A stretch of DNA of 64,000 bases from Beaufortia kweichowensis (taxonomy: Eukaryota; Chordata; Actinopteri; Cypriniformes; Gastromyzontidae), in assembly GCA_019155185.1 (NCBI GenBank), contig CM032811.1:10312075-10376074 (forward strand), read 5' to 3'. The notes under the pieces were generated by a model that ran no database searches, was not told the DNA's origin, and saw only the letters and a program-made list of their open reading frames with translations. Below, piece by piece: positions 1 through 13,500 of this stretch. Position 1 is the stretch's first letter. Every line of letters begins with the position of its first letter. Made by a program: the position numbers and the translations under genes.

Positions 1-840
1 ACTGAAAACTGTATCACGATATCAGTGTTTCATATCGGTCGATATCGATAATTATTGATATTTTTTATGACCCATTTAAAATAAGGACCAGGAGAAAAAT
101 ATATTACATTTAAACATTTTTATTTTAAACTTAACCTTCCTCTGATCATAATCCTCTCAGTTATTAAGACAGAAATGTCAACAACCATGGAAAACTCAAA
201 TAATTAAAATGTAAACATAAGTCTAAAGTCACAATGAACACTTAACAATTATCTCTTAACATTTAAGGTGCAAAATCAAAGAAAATGTAAGAAATGCTTA
301 ATAAAGTGTAATAAAATAGTGCAAAGTGTTAAATATAAACATAGAGAAACCTGAGAATTTAGTGCAAGTTTAGTGCTAGGAAGTTCACTAGCTGTTCACC
401 TTCTGGTGAACGTGTAAAAGCTTTTTATAGACGACATTGGTCTGACCACGGTCAGACTTATAATATCCAAAAAACTGCCATACTGACGAGCTGACTTTTC
501 CTCTTTTATTTACAATTTCCTCGCTCGCTGCGGCACTCATCTTCTGCTTATCAGTCGCCGGTTACTGAAGAGGAATCCAGCAGACCAGCACGAGACAACG
601 ATATGGCGCAACCAAACACGATACTGTTACATGATTGTGTTACATGATTGGCTAGGTTACCAGAGAGCGTCCTTTGTCACCAAACTGGCAACCTCTGTTT
701 TTTCCTCCGTCAAATAGTCAGCCACTGAATGATGCATCTGTGTCCAGTGTTGGTGCATGTCCACACTAATACATTTTGTTAACCTCAACCCATGATTTAA
801 ATTTGAGCCGCCCTGATGGTGTCATGTCTGGCTTAGTCAT
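1..840. mobile_element. Probable degenerate DNA-transposon (hAT-like) remnant, non-coding
   Basis: The left edge carries AT-rich sequence with the 'atatcgat...attattgatatt' look of teleost hAT-derived non-autonomous elements. It is followed by a block with CpG-bearing, TE-like character around 500-720. No open reading frame survives, no terminal inverted repeat pair could be closed inside the window, and the right boundary is a guess. The family assignment rests on resemblance only. Confidence 0.35.
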
Positions 841-3800
841 AGCTGAGATGTTGTAATAGGATGTTGAAATAAATCCTTTAGTATTTTTCTTAGAAAGGCA
901 GAGGTTTTCACAATGGGATTCCAAAATATTGGCTTCATCCTGTGGCCTGGGTTCATTCTCTTGAAAGGTCTGGTAAGGTCAAGTAGGTTTGGAGGGAAGA
1001 AAAAGCAGTGTTTTGAAGTACTGTGACTGTTTTAGCCATGATGATGTATCAATATTCTCACTTCAAGAATGTTTTCAAATGAATTTTCCGTCAAAAATTC
1101 ACCACGGTAGTGAGCAAGTTTGAGAGAAGGTAAAATGTACCTTTATGTAAAAGCACAACTATTGCAATTCGAACAGAACCCAAGAGCTAAGAAATATAAT
1201 TGCACAAAGCACTAGTCCAATGCATGTACAAGATGTTACTAGTTCCCTGCTAAAGCAGTAAATTTCACAAATTTTTAGTTGTTATTCGATTTACAACACG
1301 TTTGCTTTGCTGCCAGATGACCTAGTTTCCTCAAACTGTACTCATGATCTGCCTCTTTATCTTTCTGATTCATTACATTAAACACTGGATTTAATTTTTA
1401 TTCATAGTCCTTTAGTCCAAAGATTTGTGATGGTCTTTAGCGTTGTAATCAAAGTAGATACACTCAAAACTCTTCCATCTATAATAAGTGATTGTTAAAG
1501 ACATGCTGCTGTTCCTTTGAGTGGGACAGTTCGAGGTGAGAGGGCCAAATGTGGGTCGTTGCTTTCTGAAATCTGCGAATGTTCTTTGTGTTTTGAGAAA
1601 AGATCTAATTGTTGGTGATCGTAGGCTACTGAAGAACCAGAAAACAATGAAAACAGGAAGGTCGTTCATGGCATATTTTGTCAGTAACTTCAAGGATTGT
1701 TATGCATCCCATTTCCAGTGGATGTGGCGTTGAAAATGAATTGTCAACATTTCTAATTGACCACTGACAGCTCAACAGCCTTGGCTTTTTGGTGGAGGAA
1801 GAGATCTCAAATACATTATCTGTCACGGTTTAGAGGCCACTAACAAATACTCAAGGTTGGTTTATGCTGTGCTGTAAATCAATAATGTGTCATGGAAAAA
1901 GTTTTTGGAATACATTAATACTTCCTAACCAAAAGTTGACTGAAAGCATTTCAGAAAGGCAAGTCAAATTGTTTCCCTAATTTTCTCTGTTTTAACAGAT
2001 CCAGCTCTTTCCACACCCTCAAAATGCAACACATCCATTATATTCCCTATTTCTCTAGTGTGTAGGCACCCAAAGTTATAAACACAGCTTGTTTAGAGAC
2101 CAGAGATAGAAAGCGGGAAGGAGGAGGTGGCAGTGTCATCTCTGTCCCAACCTCCATCCGCTCGGCATTGGATAGACACAGGAACTCTTGTGGGAACCCC
2201 CTGTCCCACGCTCACAAGCATAACCTGCCCTTATAAGGCATTGTGGGTATTCTAGGCTCCGGGAGGAGGAGACATGACCACAACATTGCCAACCTAGCTG
2301 TGACTGTATATGAAAGCAATGGAAGACTAGGTTTAAGCAGTGCCGTTGTGATGTATTCCCAGGCCGGTTCTGGAAAAAGGAGCACCAGTTAGGGGTTGGG
2401 TACATTTTTGGAGTTGCTTTACAACAAGTACGGTCTTGCCAAGTTTTACCTCAGTGTGACTTTGTTTTCTTGAGAGGTGAGAAAAATGAGTGCTGTGTTG
2501 AGGTAATGTTTGTTTTTTATTACACCTCTCTGTTCACCTGATGGTTAGTACACAGGTAGGCGTGTCTCAGTTGCTCCGCCCCTAAATGTGTTGACTGCTT
2601 CACACACTAGTGCTTGAAAAGAAAGCTGGACAAATGACATACTTTAAAAAGCAGAATTCATTATTTGACCTCTGTTGTGGAGCATTGGGGGTAGGCAAAG
2701 ATTGTTTCTTAATGAAACTCTCAAGGAAACGCTAGTTTCTGCCTGTGTGGAAAAATGACTTAGTTGTCTTTGCGGAAAACATGCTTGTGTGCATCATCAA
2801 CAGACATGAATACATGAGTTTTTCCAATCTTTTGAGTGATTAATGTATCCTGGACCTGCGCCCTGTTGTGTTTTGGAGAAAAACCTTCACCTTCCAGAAG
2901 AAAAGATTGTCAGAGCCTGGCACACCAACACTGCAAAAAATGTGAAACCTCTTTAACTTAAAATTGTCTATTGACTTGTTGCATTTAAATTTTTCAATTG
3001 GCTCAACTGAAGTTTTGCGAATTTAAGGAACAAACTGTTCCACAATTAATAACTGACAACAATTTAGATGGAACAAGATGTAACAAATTTAGAGTTGGAG
3101 AGGTTTCAAATTTTTTGACAGTGAAGTCCTCTGAAAATGGGCAGAACGCAGACACTAACACAATCTTGTGAAGGTGTTTGTGACTCAGAGAGCCCAGAGA
3201 TGAAGGGTTGAGAGGAAACGAAAGAGAAAGGGAGAGTTTGTACTTCGAACCAAGTCTGAGCTTTACTCTCAGTCAACATACAACTTCCTGAGCTGCACGT
3301 TGCCACAGTGACCTTCTGTAGTTGTATCATAACACAGAGTTACGTCCTTTGATTACTACATAGTGATGAGACAGCAATGGATTCCCAGTACTGTGCTGAC
3401 TATTTAACACCCACATTATATATTACGTTTTTCTGTTCTGACATCACAACGTTCTCACCCCCAATCATATACACCTCCCTCATTTACTCCCTTCCAATTA
3501 TCACTATCCAGAAGCCCTTTATATTTTTCCATGCCTCACAAACTCCCTCTGCAGGTCTTTAAATTGTTCTCTCTCCTTCCTGTCCGCTTATGTTCCCATC
3601 TTTCTTTCCCATGATGCTTTGTGCATTTTACCCCTGTATCAGGCCTTTCTCACCACTCCCATTGCTCTAGGCCCTGACACATTAGTAAACAAAGAGGGAT
3701 TTATTGTCATTGTTTTGTATTTGCTCTGTAACCACATTCTCAGGGATCGTCTTAAAAATCATGAACAAAGAGAAAAAGTGAAAGAAAAACAGGATTAACG

Positions 3801-6800
3801 TGTAGCAGCTTTCTGTTCGTTATACGAGTTTATTTATTTACTGCTGTCTGAAGTGATGAGTTAGGGGTCAACCAGAACAGAGAGGAAGTGTGTTAAAGTT
3901 TAAACATCAGGATCTTCTCTGTGTATCTTCTTGGGTGAGGAACAGCTCACCCAAAATTATTTATTGTTCATCATATTATTTCAAACCGGTATGACTGACT
4001 ATCTTTTGGGAAAGACGAAAGAAGGTTTTTATTGAACTGCACTGGTCGCTTCTGTGCAATTACCGTGAATAAGGACTTTGGGTTTAAGCCAAGATAATAC
4101 AAGAGCACCGTAAAAAGACTAGCTATATTGCTTATAGTGCTTCATTCCAAGCTCTCTGAATCCCAATGACAGCTCTCTGTTGGTGGCACATCTACTATGT
4201 GAATCATTCTTTTAAATCTGCTCTTTTTAATACACTTTTTCACTAAATTAATCCACTTGTCATAATTGAAACTCACCATTTAGTTTAACTCACTGACTTA
4301 GGTGTGAGTTTTGTGTTTTTGAATCTTGTAAGCCTCAGTCCACATTCATTGATGGAAAAGTTTCATAAAAATTTCATTTAAAAAAAGCTTTAAAAATTCA
4401 CTTTCATTTTCAGGTGCACTGTTCCTTTGACAATGCAGAGAATCTGCTGGCTAGTGTTTTAACTGTAGTTTTAATACTGACTTTATTGCGTTGATCTTCG
4501 GGCTCTTGCTGTGACTGTGTTCATGACACAACCGTTTCTACAAATAGACCTGTTCTGGTGTGAGAGTATAAATAGGCTTGTGTCAGAGTGGGCGGAGAGA
4601 AGATGAGAGGGGCGGAGAGAGCAGAAAGGAGGAGGAGGGGAAGGATTGAGTAAGTACAACGACCGAACATTTTCATATGTCTCTTCACACAGTATTTGAA
4701 TTAAAATCCCTCTCGCACACAAACATTGAGCATTAGGACAATCCATTTTTAAATAAACTCTTGTGGACGGATGAAATTAATGTGGTCAGGGACAAAGAGT
4801 TTGAAAATTGATTCGTTTGCGCATGGGGTAATTGACTTTCCCAGAGTGACACAAGTCCAGTGACTCATCTGTGGAGAGGGAGGGGTGTAAAATCATCCAC
4901 TAAGCATGTGCTAAGAAGTTAAAAATTGGTTAAGATAAAATTTATCAAGACTAACCTGGTTTTTGAAGAGAAGATTTCAGTATGCACGATACATGAAACC
5001 CATACATAGTTTTTAATTAATGTTGCCCCTAACCCCAAAGTACAAACATTTAGTGTGACCCAAGTATACCGAATAAAATGCAGCAAATAAAGAAAATATG
5101 AAATTATGTGTCATACACAACAAGTGATAAAAAAAATATGGGGCCTAAAAGTGGCCAATTTTGTGGTTTGTATAAGTAGGGTGAGAACACAACAAGCATG
5201 CAGGGAAAAGAGCCAGTTTCCATTAGTGCTTTCCCACGGATATCATTTGACTATTCTAAGGAATCAGACCCTTCACATAACAAACAAAACCTCCAAGTGT
5301 TTGTTTCTCTGCCAGATGACCATGTGAGGATGTGGCCTACTCTTAGATTGACCCGTAGGGTGTCTTTTAGTCCAGAGAGTCTGACACACGCAATCTGACT
5401 AGGGCTCTTCATCTTTATTTAACAGCAGGGTTAAGAGGGCTGATACAGCTGGGGTGATGTTGACACGATCTCATAATGGGACAGGTCACCCAAAATTACC
5501 TTTCTGTATGATTACTTGCTGTTGCTTTTTTAGAGATTGCATGATTTTCCACGCAATAAAGAGAGAAACCAGTGACTGTCAGCCATCACAAAAAGATAAA
5601 TTGCATTTGGTTATACATATGCTTAATGGCAAAAAAGTTTCAATATGAACAACTGATTTGAATAATGAATCTTTTGAATATTGTTTATCTCGTTTAGTAA
5701 AGCTTCTACTATCAGTAGAGTTACTACTGCAAGGTGGAGCACTAACACATTTTTATTACCACAAAGCAAAGACTGCAATGCAATAAGATGTCGATTGATG
5801 ATTACAGAGATCAAACAATAGGATGGTGTTTGTTTATCCTGTCTCGTGGACGACCGCTGTAATCCATTGACGCAAGCCGCTCATCATAAATTCATAAAGC
5901 AAACTTACAGTCGCACCGTAGCTGTTCCTTGTGCTGTTCCTCCACACACTGATTCTATAATGTCAGTGTTCCCAGAAAGAAAGAGTAACTCACACCGTCT
6001 GGAAAGTATTACTTAGATTCCAGCAGGCGGGGTCTCTGATTTTGTTGGCATATGTGTGAGAGGGAGCGAGAGAGAGTGAGAGATTGATAGCTTGTTAGCA
6101 TTAAGAGTTGGAACAGACCTAGACCTGGTGTAAATTACACATGATGGTTTGAATGACACCAAAGTCATTTGGAGTGTCCAGTAAAAGGTGTAGGCAGTAG
6201 TAGTCACCTCAGTGAAGGTGTGTGTGTGTAATGGAACAGGTAGTGTGTTGTGTATTTACTAGGTGGAGAAGAGAAATTGGGGTGTGTCTTCTGACACATT
6301 AATCCTTTAGGTAATAGTTGGAAATAATTGTTGATACAGATTTTTTTTTTGCTTTATTTTCTCTTTCTGCCTAAAGTTATAGTAGGCAGTAGTAATGCAA
6401 TGATATATTGCATATTGTGATACAAAACATGTAACATTTATCTCAAAGCTATGGCAGTTATTTTACAATATGACGTCTGTTTAATCCTATTGGTTGAGCA
6501 GCCAACATGTGACCTGTGTCAACATGTTTTAATGTTTAGTTTTTTATTTTGTGCTTTTACTGCTTTTTTTATTTTCTGCATATTTTTATGTTGTGTTAAA
6601 CTTTGTTATTTTTTCTCAGTGACAGTGTGCAATTTTCTTTATCAATTTACATTCAGGAGTTTCAGTTGAACTTTGGATGTTCTCAAATCTTTAACTAAAT
6701 AACAAATGGGTTTTTTCCTTTTATATTAAAATATTGTGACACACATTGTTTTAATTATGTTGTAATTATGAACCCTGTATCATATATTTTATTGTAAGAT

Positions 6801-7200
6801 TAATATATCGTTACACCCCTAATTAATAGTCATTATTTCATAGCATCATAAAGTTTTTATTCTACTGATGGTTTTGCAAAGATCTTTCACAGTTAGCAAA
6901 TTCTATCTGTATTTTATCATTCTCTTGTTCATCAGATAGATGGCTGAGCTATAAATCACAGCTGTTGCTAAGGCGTTAAAATAATAGTGTAAATTCATTA
7001 ACTATACCATCATTACAAATGACTGTGACCTGTGAAATGCACTTTTTTTTCTAACGCAGCCAAGTTTAAACGCATCAATCTTGCCTCCCTGATGGTTATC
7101 TGAAATCTGCCTTAAATCTGCTTCAGCATGCTCCTAGGCTGGAGCCAGTAGGAGTGGGTGGGCTAAGAAAATAAGAGCAGGAAAATCCATTGACATCATT
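841..7200. other. Intergenic region upstream of myo1c, no gene seen
   Basis: No open frame here has splice-flanked or family-like coding character; the short frames on both strands look random. It contains a partial Angel-like arm near 3945-4060 ('cacccaaaattat...'), a second fragment near 5488-5520 and a MITE-like remnant at about 6385-6822. Distal enhancers of myo1c could lie here but nothing specific can be supported. Confidence 0.6.
6385..6822. mobile_element. MITE-like remnant with hAT-type end
   Basis: The right end reads 'aatatatcgttacacccctaa', which resembles the inverted form of the 'taggggtgtaacgata' ends common in fish hAT MITEs. The left part has 'gcaatgatatattgcatattgtgata', a diverged partner of that end. 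The interior is T-rich and non-coding. Boundaries are approximate and the family is inferred. Confidence 0.4.
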
Positions 7201-7235
7201 GGTTGCATTATATCAAACACTAGTTATGCAGGCCG

Positions 7236-7243
7236 TATATAAA
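7236..7243 (+). promoter_or_regulatory. myo1c: TATA box, putative myo1c short-isoform promoter
   Basis: TATATAAA lies about 350 bp upstream of the first coding exon and would place transcription start near 7268. The implied 5' UTR crosses a GA-rich stretch (7381-7418) and carries a strong-context upstream ORF at 7446-7493. The start site itself is inferred from TATA spacing. Confidence 0.5.
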
Positions 7244-7380
7244 GCTGCTACGGGGGGCTTTTAGGATTTTTGCTTTTACCTTAAAGCCCATCACAGAAGA
7301 ACTAAACGAATGAGCTGAGGGAGGGGGGAGTGTGTCGTTTTTCAGAAGGACTCGTGCCTCAGTAGGCAGTGAGGGGGTAG

Positions 7381-7418
7381 AGAGAGGGGAGGGGAGAGAG
7401 AGAGAGAGAGAGACGCAG
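7381..7418 (+). repeat. GA-rich microsatellite in putative 5' UTR of myo1c
   Basis: A run of GA/GGGA units ends in a clean (GA)n stretch inside the inferred first exon. Length variation here could alter the leader but not the protein. Confidence 0.8.
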
Positions 7419-7445
7419 GGGAAAGAATAGTTAAAGTTGGAAGAA

Positions 7446-7493
7446 ATGGCAGCTGAGAAGCTCCCACATATGGAGCCGAAGAAGTTAAAATAA
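7446..7493 (+). other. Upstream ORF (15 codons) in myo1c leader
   Basis: An ATG in strong context (A at -3, G at +4) opens a 15-codon frame (MAAEKLPHMEPKKLK) that ends in TAA 92 bases before the myo1c start. It should be read by most scanning ribosomes if the transcript starts at the TATA-predicted site. Function as a translational brake is inference. Confidence 0.45.
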
Positions 7494-7585
7494 CAAACCC
7501 TGAACACTTTCTCCAACAAAGGTTGTCTTTTTGGAAAGACAAATAATTCATACAGTTAAAGCAACAAGCTGGGAAGAACGGGACG

Positions 7586-10500
7586 ATGAAGTATCGAGCC
7601 ATGGTAAGAACACAGCACGCTTCATACTAAACAAAAACAGCTGGGACATTTTGCAGTGTCAGTGTTGGTCGTATTGAAAGGGAAATATGTGGTTATGGGC
7701 CAAAGAAAGTCAGTATATCTTGTGTTTAGATTATATAATTTCAAATGAACAGTGCATGGAATTTAGTTAGTAGTTAATATGTATTTTTTAATGATAATAA
7801 TACAGATCAAAAGCAGAAATCGTACATTATTTAGTGACTAGGCTGTTTGTGGACTTTGGAACCAACATATGATTTACCACTTCTGTTTATTGACCAAGTG
7901 AGCAAGATTATCAACCCATGTCAATAATTCAGTTTAGATTCAGATCGTCCAGTTGATATAATTCAAATTCTGTTTATGACAAATATAAATGAGTCAAATT
8001 CACTTTTATCAATTTTAGAGTGTTGATCTTATCAGACTCGAATCTTATCTGGAGATTCTCTTTCATGTTAGACATATTGACTATCAGTATCTGTGTTTAT
8101 GCAATCACTGGCTTAGAACCAGCAGTCACTGTTGAATTCCCGGCTTGAAGGAGAACGGGACAGATAATGAAACTGTCGTCTGTCATCAGGCCACTACATT
8201 TCTTCCTGTCTGTGTCATCTTCGACCTTCTGCTGATAGCCACATTGACTTCAAAACAAGCACAGAAGACTCAGACCTCAGCGAGTGTGCATGTATTGAAT
8301 GGGTTTTCTCAAGCCTGTCACCCACCCACCCAGTGATGTCATGTTGTGATACTTTGAGTATCATTTACAGAGCATTCTTTTGCATTCAGCTGAGCACGGT
8401 TTGCAGTACTTCAGACGTGTTTGAGTTTCACAGCAGCTTTAGGAAACATTTGATTGTGGGTGAATAACAGCAGAGGATTGATGAATGTCTGACATCAGAG
8501 TTCTGGTATCTGGTAGAGAGAGATTGCCGCGTGCCTTTGCATTTTTCTGCACAGTTTCACTTGAGATTCCACTGGATAGCTTTAGGGCCACACTCCTCAC
8601 AAGAAGATACACATCTCAGGCACAGGAAATGAAGTTTACATAGTGACACGTTGCTCTTGACGGCTGAGGAGAGATGTGAGATGTTTCAAACACTGAGATG
8701 AGGACACACTTGACTAAGTGTATGATTCTGATGATTATAAGAAGCTTTAAAAGTGCTTACAACTAATATTCAGTTTAAAAAAAAAAAAGTAAATTATTTT
8801 TAAAATGGACCAGATGGTGAAGGTAAAGCAATCTTTAACAGACATAGCTACATTTAATGTTGTTTAAAAGCAGCTCAGTTTGGTGACAAAAACAGCTGAG
8901 AGAATGCTGAGTGTGCGTTCATGTATTTTGAAGAAGCTTAAATATATGGGTTTGATTTGTTTGACATTTCATTAGTCAGCACGTAATTCCCTTTTGTGCT
9001 GTTTTATACTTCTGATGACATAACTATTATTCCAAAATAATTATTTGGAATTTTTTTGACTGACAGTAAATATCTCATATGTCCGGCCAACTTTGTGGGA
9101 CTGTGATGTCTGGACAAATAACACTGTGTTGTTCCCCGAAAGAACATTATTAAGGTCCAGTAAGCAGTTTATAGTTGCCATTACTTTTGCCCTTCAAACA
9201 CCCTCTGAACATGAATGCCTTACATTGTCTAAAGCATTCATGCCAGAAGGCCGGAATGAAGGACAGTTGGTCACTTTCTCCAAGTCACAAAGAAGTGTTG
9301 TGAGTATGTCATGTGGAGGGGTGGGTACATCAGGTGACACTTTTCACCTGTTTGGGCTGATCCAGTCACGCTTGTCTGTCAACTTTCCCCCTTACGTCCG
9401 ACACCCACCAGCTGACTTTCCAAACTGACACGGCTCCTAAGGGCTGTCCTCGAGTCAGCAGTTCAATGTGAATTGCTATGTCACCCATGGAATTTCTAAC
9501 CATCTTAGCAGCAATTAAAGAACCATGGAAAGATTTATTGATGAGGTTTAATTAAACGATGATGTGATATGAGAGGCATTTCTTAAGGCCTGCCAGTGTC
9601 TTGGCTTTGTAGTTCTGACCAAGAATGTTTCTGTAATAGCTACAAGTTGATATTTTTGTTAATCTCAATGATTTTGCCAGGACCCTTAGTAATGTGTGAT
9701 GTGAAATGTACTTTCTTTACAGATGGCGACTCATTTTTTTTTTTTTTTTTAAGACATAATTGATGTGTGAATAACCACTTTATAGGAGTTGCAGTAAAAT
9801 CAGGTTGTGACATCCCGCAAACAAATGGGTAAAACATATGTCATATAATATAGTGAAATATTTGCCTGCAGAATAAACGACAAGCAAAACAGGGGAAATT
9901 GCTTGCTAATGTATTTTAAATAAAGTAAAAATAACACTTTGGAGAAGCTCTTATTTTTTGCTTTCATGACCATCTGCAGAAATCTTAACAGCAGGCGTTT
10001 GACTTTTTTACACTTCAGCTTAAAAATAAATAAATAAAACGGAAACCCTACGGCCCTGTTCACGCTTGTCATCACTGGAGTTTAATACTTTAACAAATAA
10101 CCAACATAAGGCAATAACTACAATAATTATCTGTTGTAAGTGATCTTGATCTTGGAAGAAGCACTGTATAAAAACGGTGTAAAGCCTGTTTGCTTTATGC
10201 TATTATCATTATTTAAATCTCGGTCCACATCAGTCCATGTCTTCAACCCTTGTTCTCTTCTGCTGAAGAACAGAGGTGAATAGATGAGGGAGGTATCAAG
10301 AGCCAGATGACTCAATCAGGATGGAAATAGTTGGTAACCTCAATAGTTTAAAATCATAAGCAAGCACACCAAATTTGTTTTTCTTTTCCACCATTCTCTT
10401 CATTCTTGCTGTGAAGGGGGAGCTCATAACTTTGTTCAAGATATCTCGGAATGTGCCCTTTATCTTCATTAAATATGAAAAAAATACATGATACATTCTC

Positions 10501-13500
10501 CTCTTGTTAGTCACGTTCCAGGAGTGTTCACGGTCCAAAACGTACAGTAGCGAGGAACAGCAACATATGTAATTAAACATTGGGCTAAGAAAATTAAGCG
10601 GTGGATTATTATTTGATGGCTCAGTAGTTTATTTGATTGATGAATTGTTTATTTATACGATTCACCAAAATGAATCTGACCTCTCGATGCTACGGCAAAA
10701 ATACAGCACAAAGTATGCTGTTGCTTTCTGGAAAACACGACTGTCACTAAAAACTAAAAAGTGATGTCACTACTTTATTTATCCATTTATAACAAGGTCT
10801 GGTAGCTGTTCTTGGTTCAGAAAGAGTTAAGACTCTCTGTTGTATTTGTCAGCCCTTAAGTCTTTTTCTGTTTTTCATTAAAAAAATTCTTTAAAAAAAC
10901 AGTGTTTGTAATTGTAGCTCTTGTGTCTATTTATCTGTTTTCAAATGCTGCTAATGTCTTTTTGCAATCTGAGAAGTGCTGATGAGGACGCTTTGACTCG
11001 ACAGATCCTTCCGACACAAGGTTTTTTTCGTTACAATAAATAGGTTGGATGTTGGAAGGTCAAGCAAAAGCAATTTTGCTTAAATTCTTTCCAATTCATT
11101 TGGCCTTTGCAAGCAAAGACCTCTTCTTCATCTTTATTGGTTTCAGAAAAGGACGTGAAGAAATGAAGAAGAATTAGACAATTTTGCCCGTGGACTTGTC
11201 ATGGAGCCTTTTGTGCAATTTTTTGAGCAAAAGAGCAGAATATGGAAAAAGTGAGCGCATGGTAAAGGCGTGTAGTTTTGCTTTAGCATGCATGGGGAAG
11301 GGGACCAGGGTGGGAGCAGGAAGGCAAATCCATAAAGCCCCCAGAAGAACAATGCTGAAACTGAAAGTTTGTTTGTGGAGAAAGTTAGGAAGGAGACTTT
11401 AAGGAAAAGTCTTTTTGGTGTGGCTTATTTGTTGTTTTGAATGTCTGTTTGTAATATATTAAATTGACTTTTGGCCATTATAAGGATTTTACATGTAGGT
11501 GATGTCCATATAATAGTTGCTTACAAGCACACAGGACCTTTAGAGTTTTACTGTGAATTCTAAGGAGTAGACGTCACGTTCAATTTGACAAAAACAAGGC
11601 TGTGTGTAATAGATATTAGTCATTTCAGTGTTGTTTACCTGCATGCCTGTCGGTCATCCAGCTGACAAAACATTGCGTGTATTTGTGCCCATGTTCGTGC
11701 GTTTTCGTTTTGATTAAGTGTCCTGTCGTAGTTTACATAAAATCTGTGTGTAATAGTGAACCTCAAATTATGTAAGCCAGCAGTCACTGTGGTTTTAAAA
11801 AACATCATAGATGCTTGACAAACATTACAGAACATCATAATTTGAGTAAATGCACAGGTATGCAAACAAATGAAAAACAAATATGTATTATGTAAGTCTT
11901 GTCTCATATTTTGTGGTGCCAATGGAAATGCTCTTTCAAAGGGTTGAACAAACTCTTGGCAAATGATGACATGGTCTATCTGGTCTGTCGGTTTTGTTTT
12001 AAATATGCCTTCATCACTAGTGTTTACTGTTTGTTAAATGCTTGAAATAAAACAAGTATAATTGAGAAAGACGATATTAAATCGCATTGCACATTATTTA
12101 TTTATTTTTTAATGTCTGATCTGTGGAAATTTTGTGTAACTTTGCATTGTGGTACCTTAAATCATACAACTTGTTGAGGAGTCTTGAATTTACTTTTTTT
12201 AATGGGGAAAAATTTAGAAAAAATATACTTATACTTGTATAATATATATACAATATATACTTATATATTGCAATATACTTATAATAAAGTGATCCGAGCC
12301 ACATCTATGGATTTAAATATCATATAGATCGCCCCAAACACCTTTGCATTGATCCCATTTTTAAAAATCTTTTATTGATTTTTCTTCAGCAACCATTTGT
12401 CAATATGGCTCATGCATGGAGCAAAAACAACATTTGAATAGTGGTTTCATTTTGATGTAAAACATACATCAAAACAAAACAGATTCAAACCAGATTCAAA
12501 CAGATCTGATTTGGATCTGATTAGTAAAAAACAGATTCCATGTGGCTCTTGGCTATTCACATCGCATAAAACCGATCAGATTTAGAATTACATGTGCAAA
12601 ACAGGAGAAGAGGCTAATAGAGGACAAGCAGACTTTGAAAAGCGATCTGTTGCCGCAGTCAGCAGGCTGACAGTTCGGGAGTGAAGTCACATCCTGGCAC
12701 TACACTTGCTCCCATACGCCTGTTGTGTTTTTCTTTCTGGCTGTTATAAGCCGCCACAGTCCTCCCTCTCTCATTTGTGTTGCATGGCATTAGCCGCTGC
12801 CCTGTTTAGGTTGCTGTACATCACTTTAATTAAAGTGCTTGCTCAGGTGTGCTGTATCTCTCCCTCTCTCTCCCTCCAGGGGACGGGCACTGCTGTGTCA
12901 ATAGCAAAACAACAGCCCTGGCAGCTGGTGCATTCACACAATGTGTCTGTGTGTGTATTTCAATGAATAATCACGCATTTGTTCATCAGAGTTTGTGTGT
13001 GTGTCTGCGAGTGTGTGTGAGCGCGTATCTGGATATTTCTGTTGAAGCGAGGAAGCGGTACCCGTAGTCCTTTATGATTGGGATTACAGATGACAAATGA
13101 CTTTGATGTCCTGCTAGAAACTAACGGTGTGTTTTTGTGGCCTGAGCATCTCTGGATAAGTACCAGTGGCTGAGGCAGTATCGACATCATGGATTTGTCT
13201 AATCTTGGGGATCTAATGCGAAAAACCCAGGCCTCCATTTTGGAGCGGGGTATGATCTTTAAAGACAATAATGCAGTGAATGATGCGGTGAAGGATGTGA
13301 GTATGATTGTGTTTTACCAGCACACTTGAGTTTGGGTGGAGATGCTATCCTTGCGAAAATTAATAATGGGTTAGGCTAACTGTAGTAACCATAATTTTGT
13401 GGTTTTAGTTGTAGTATAACCATAGTAACCACAAGTATTACCATGGTCTTACTACAATAACCATAGTTTAACTGTTATATTTGTATTCAAAATATTATCA

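Noticed and set aside
9093..9428. 111-codon frame in myo1c intron 1
   Set aside because: No domain, no donor or acceptor in fitting phase, composition like the surrounding intron.
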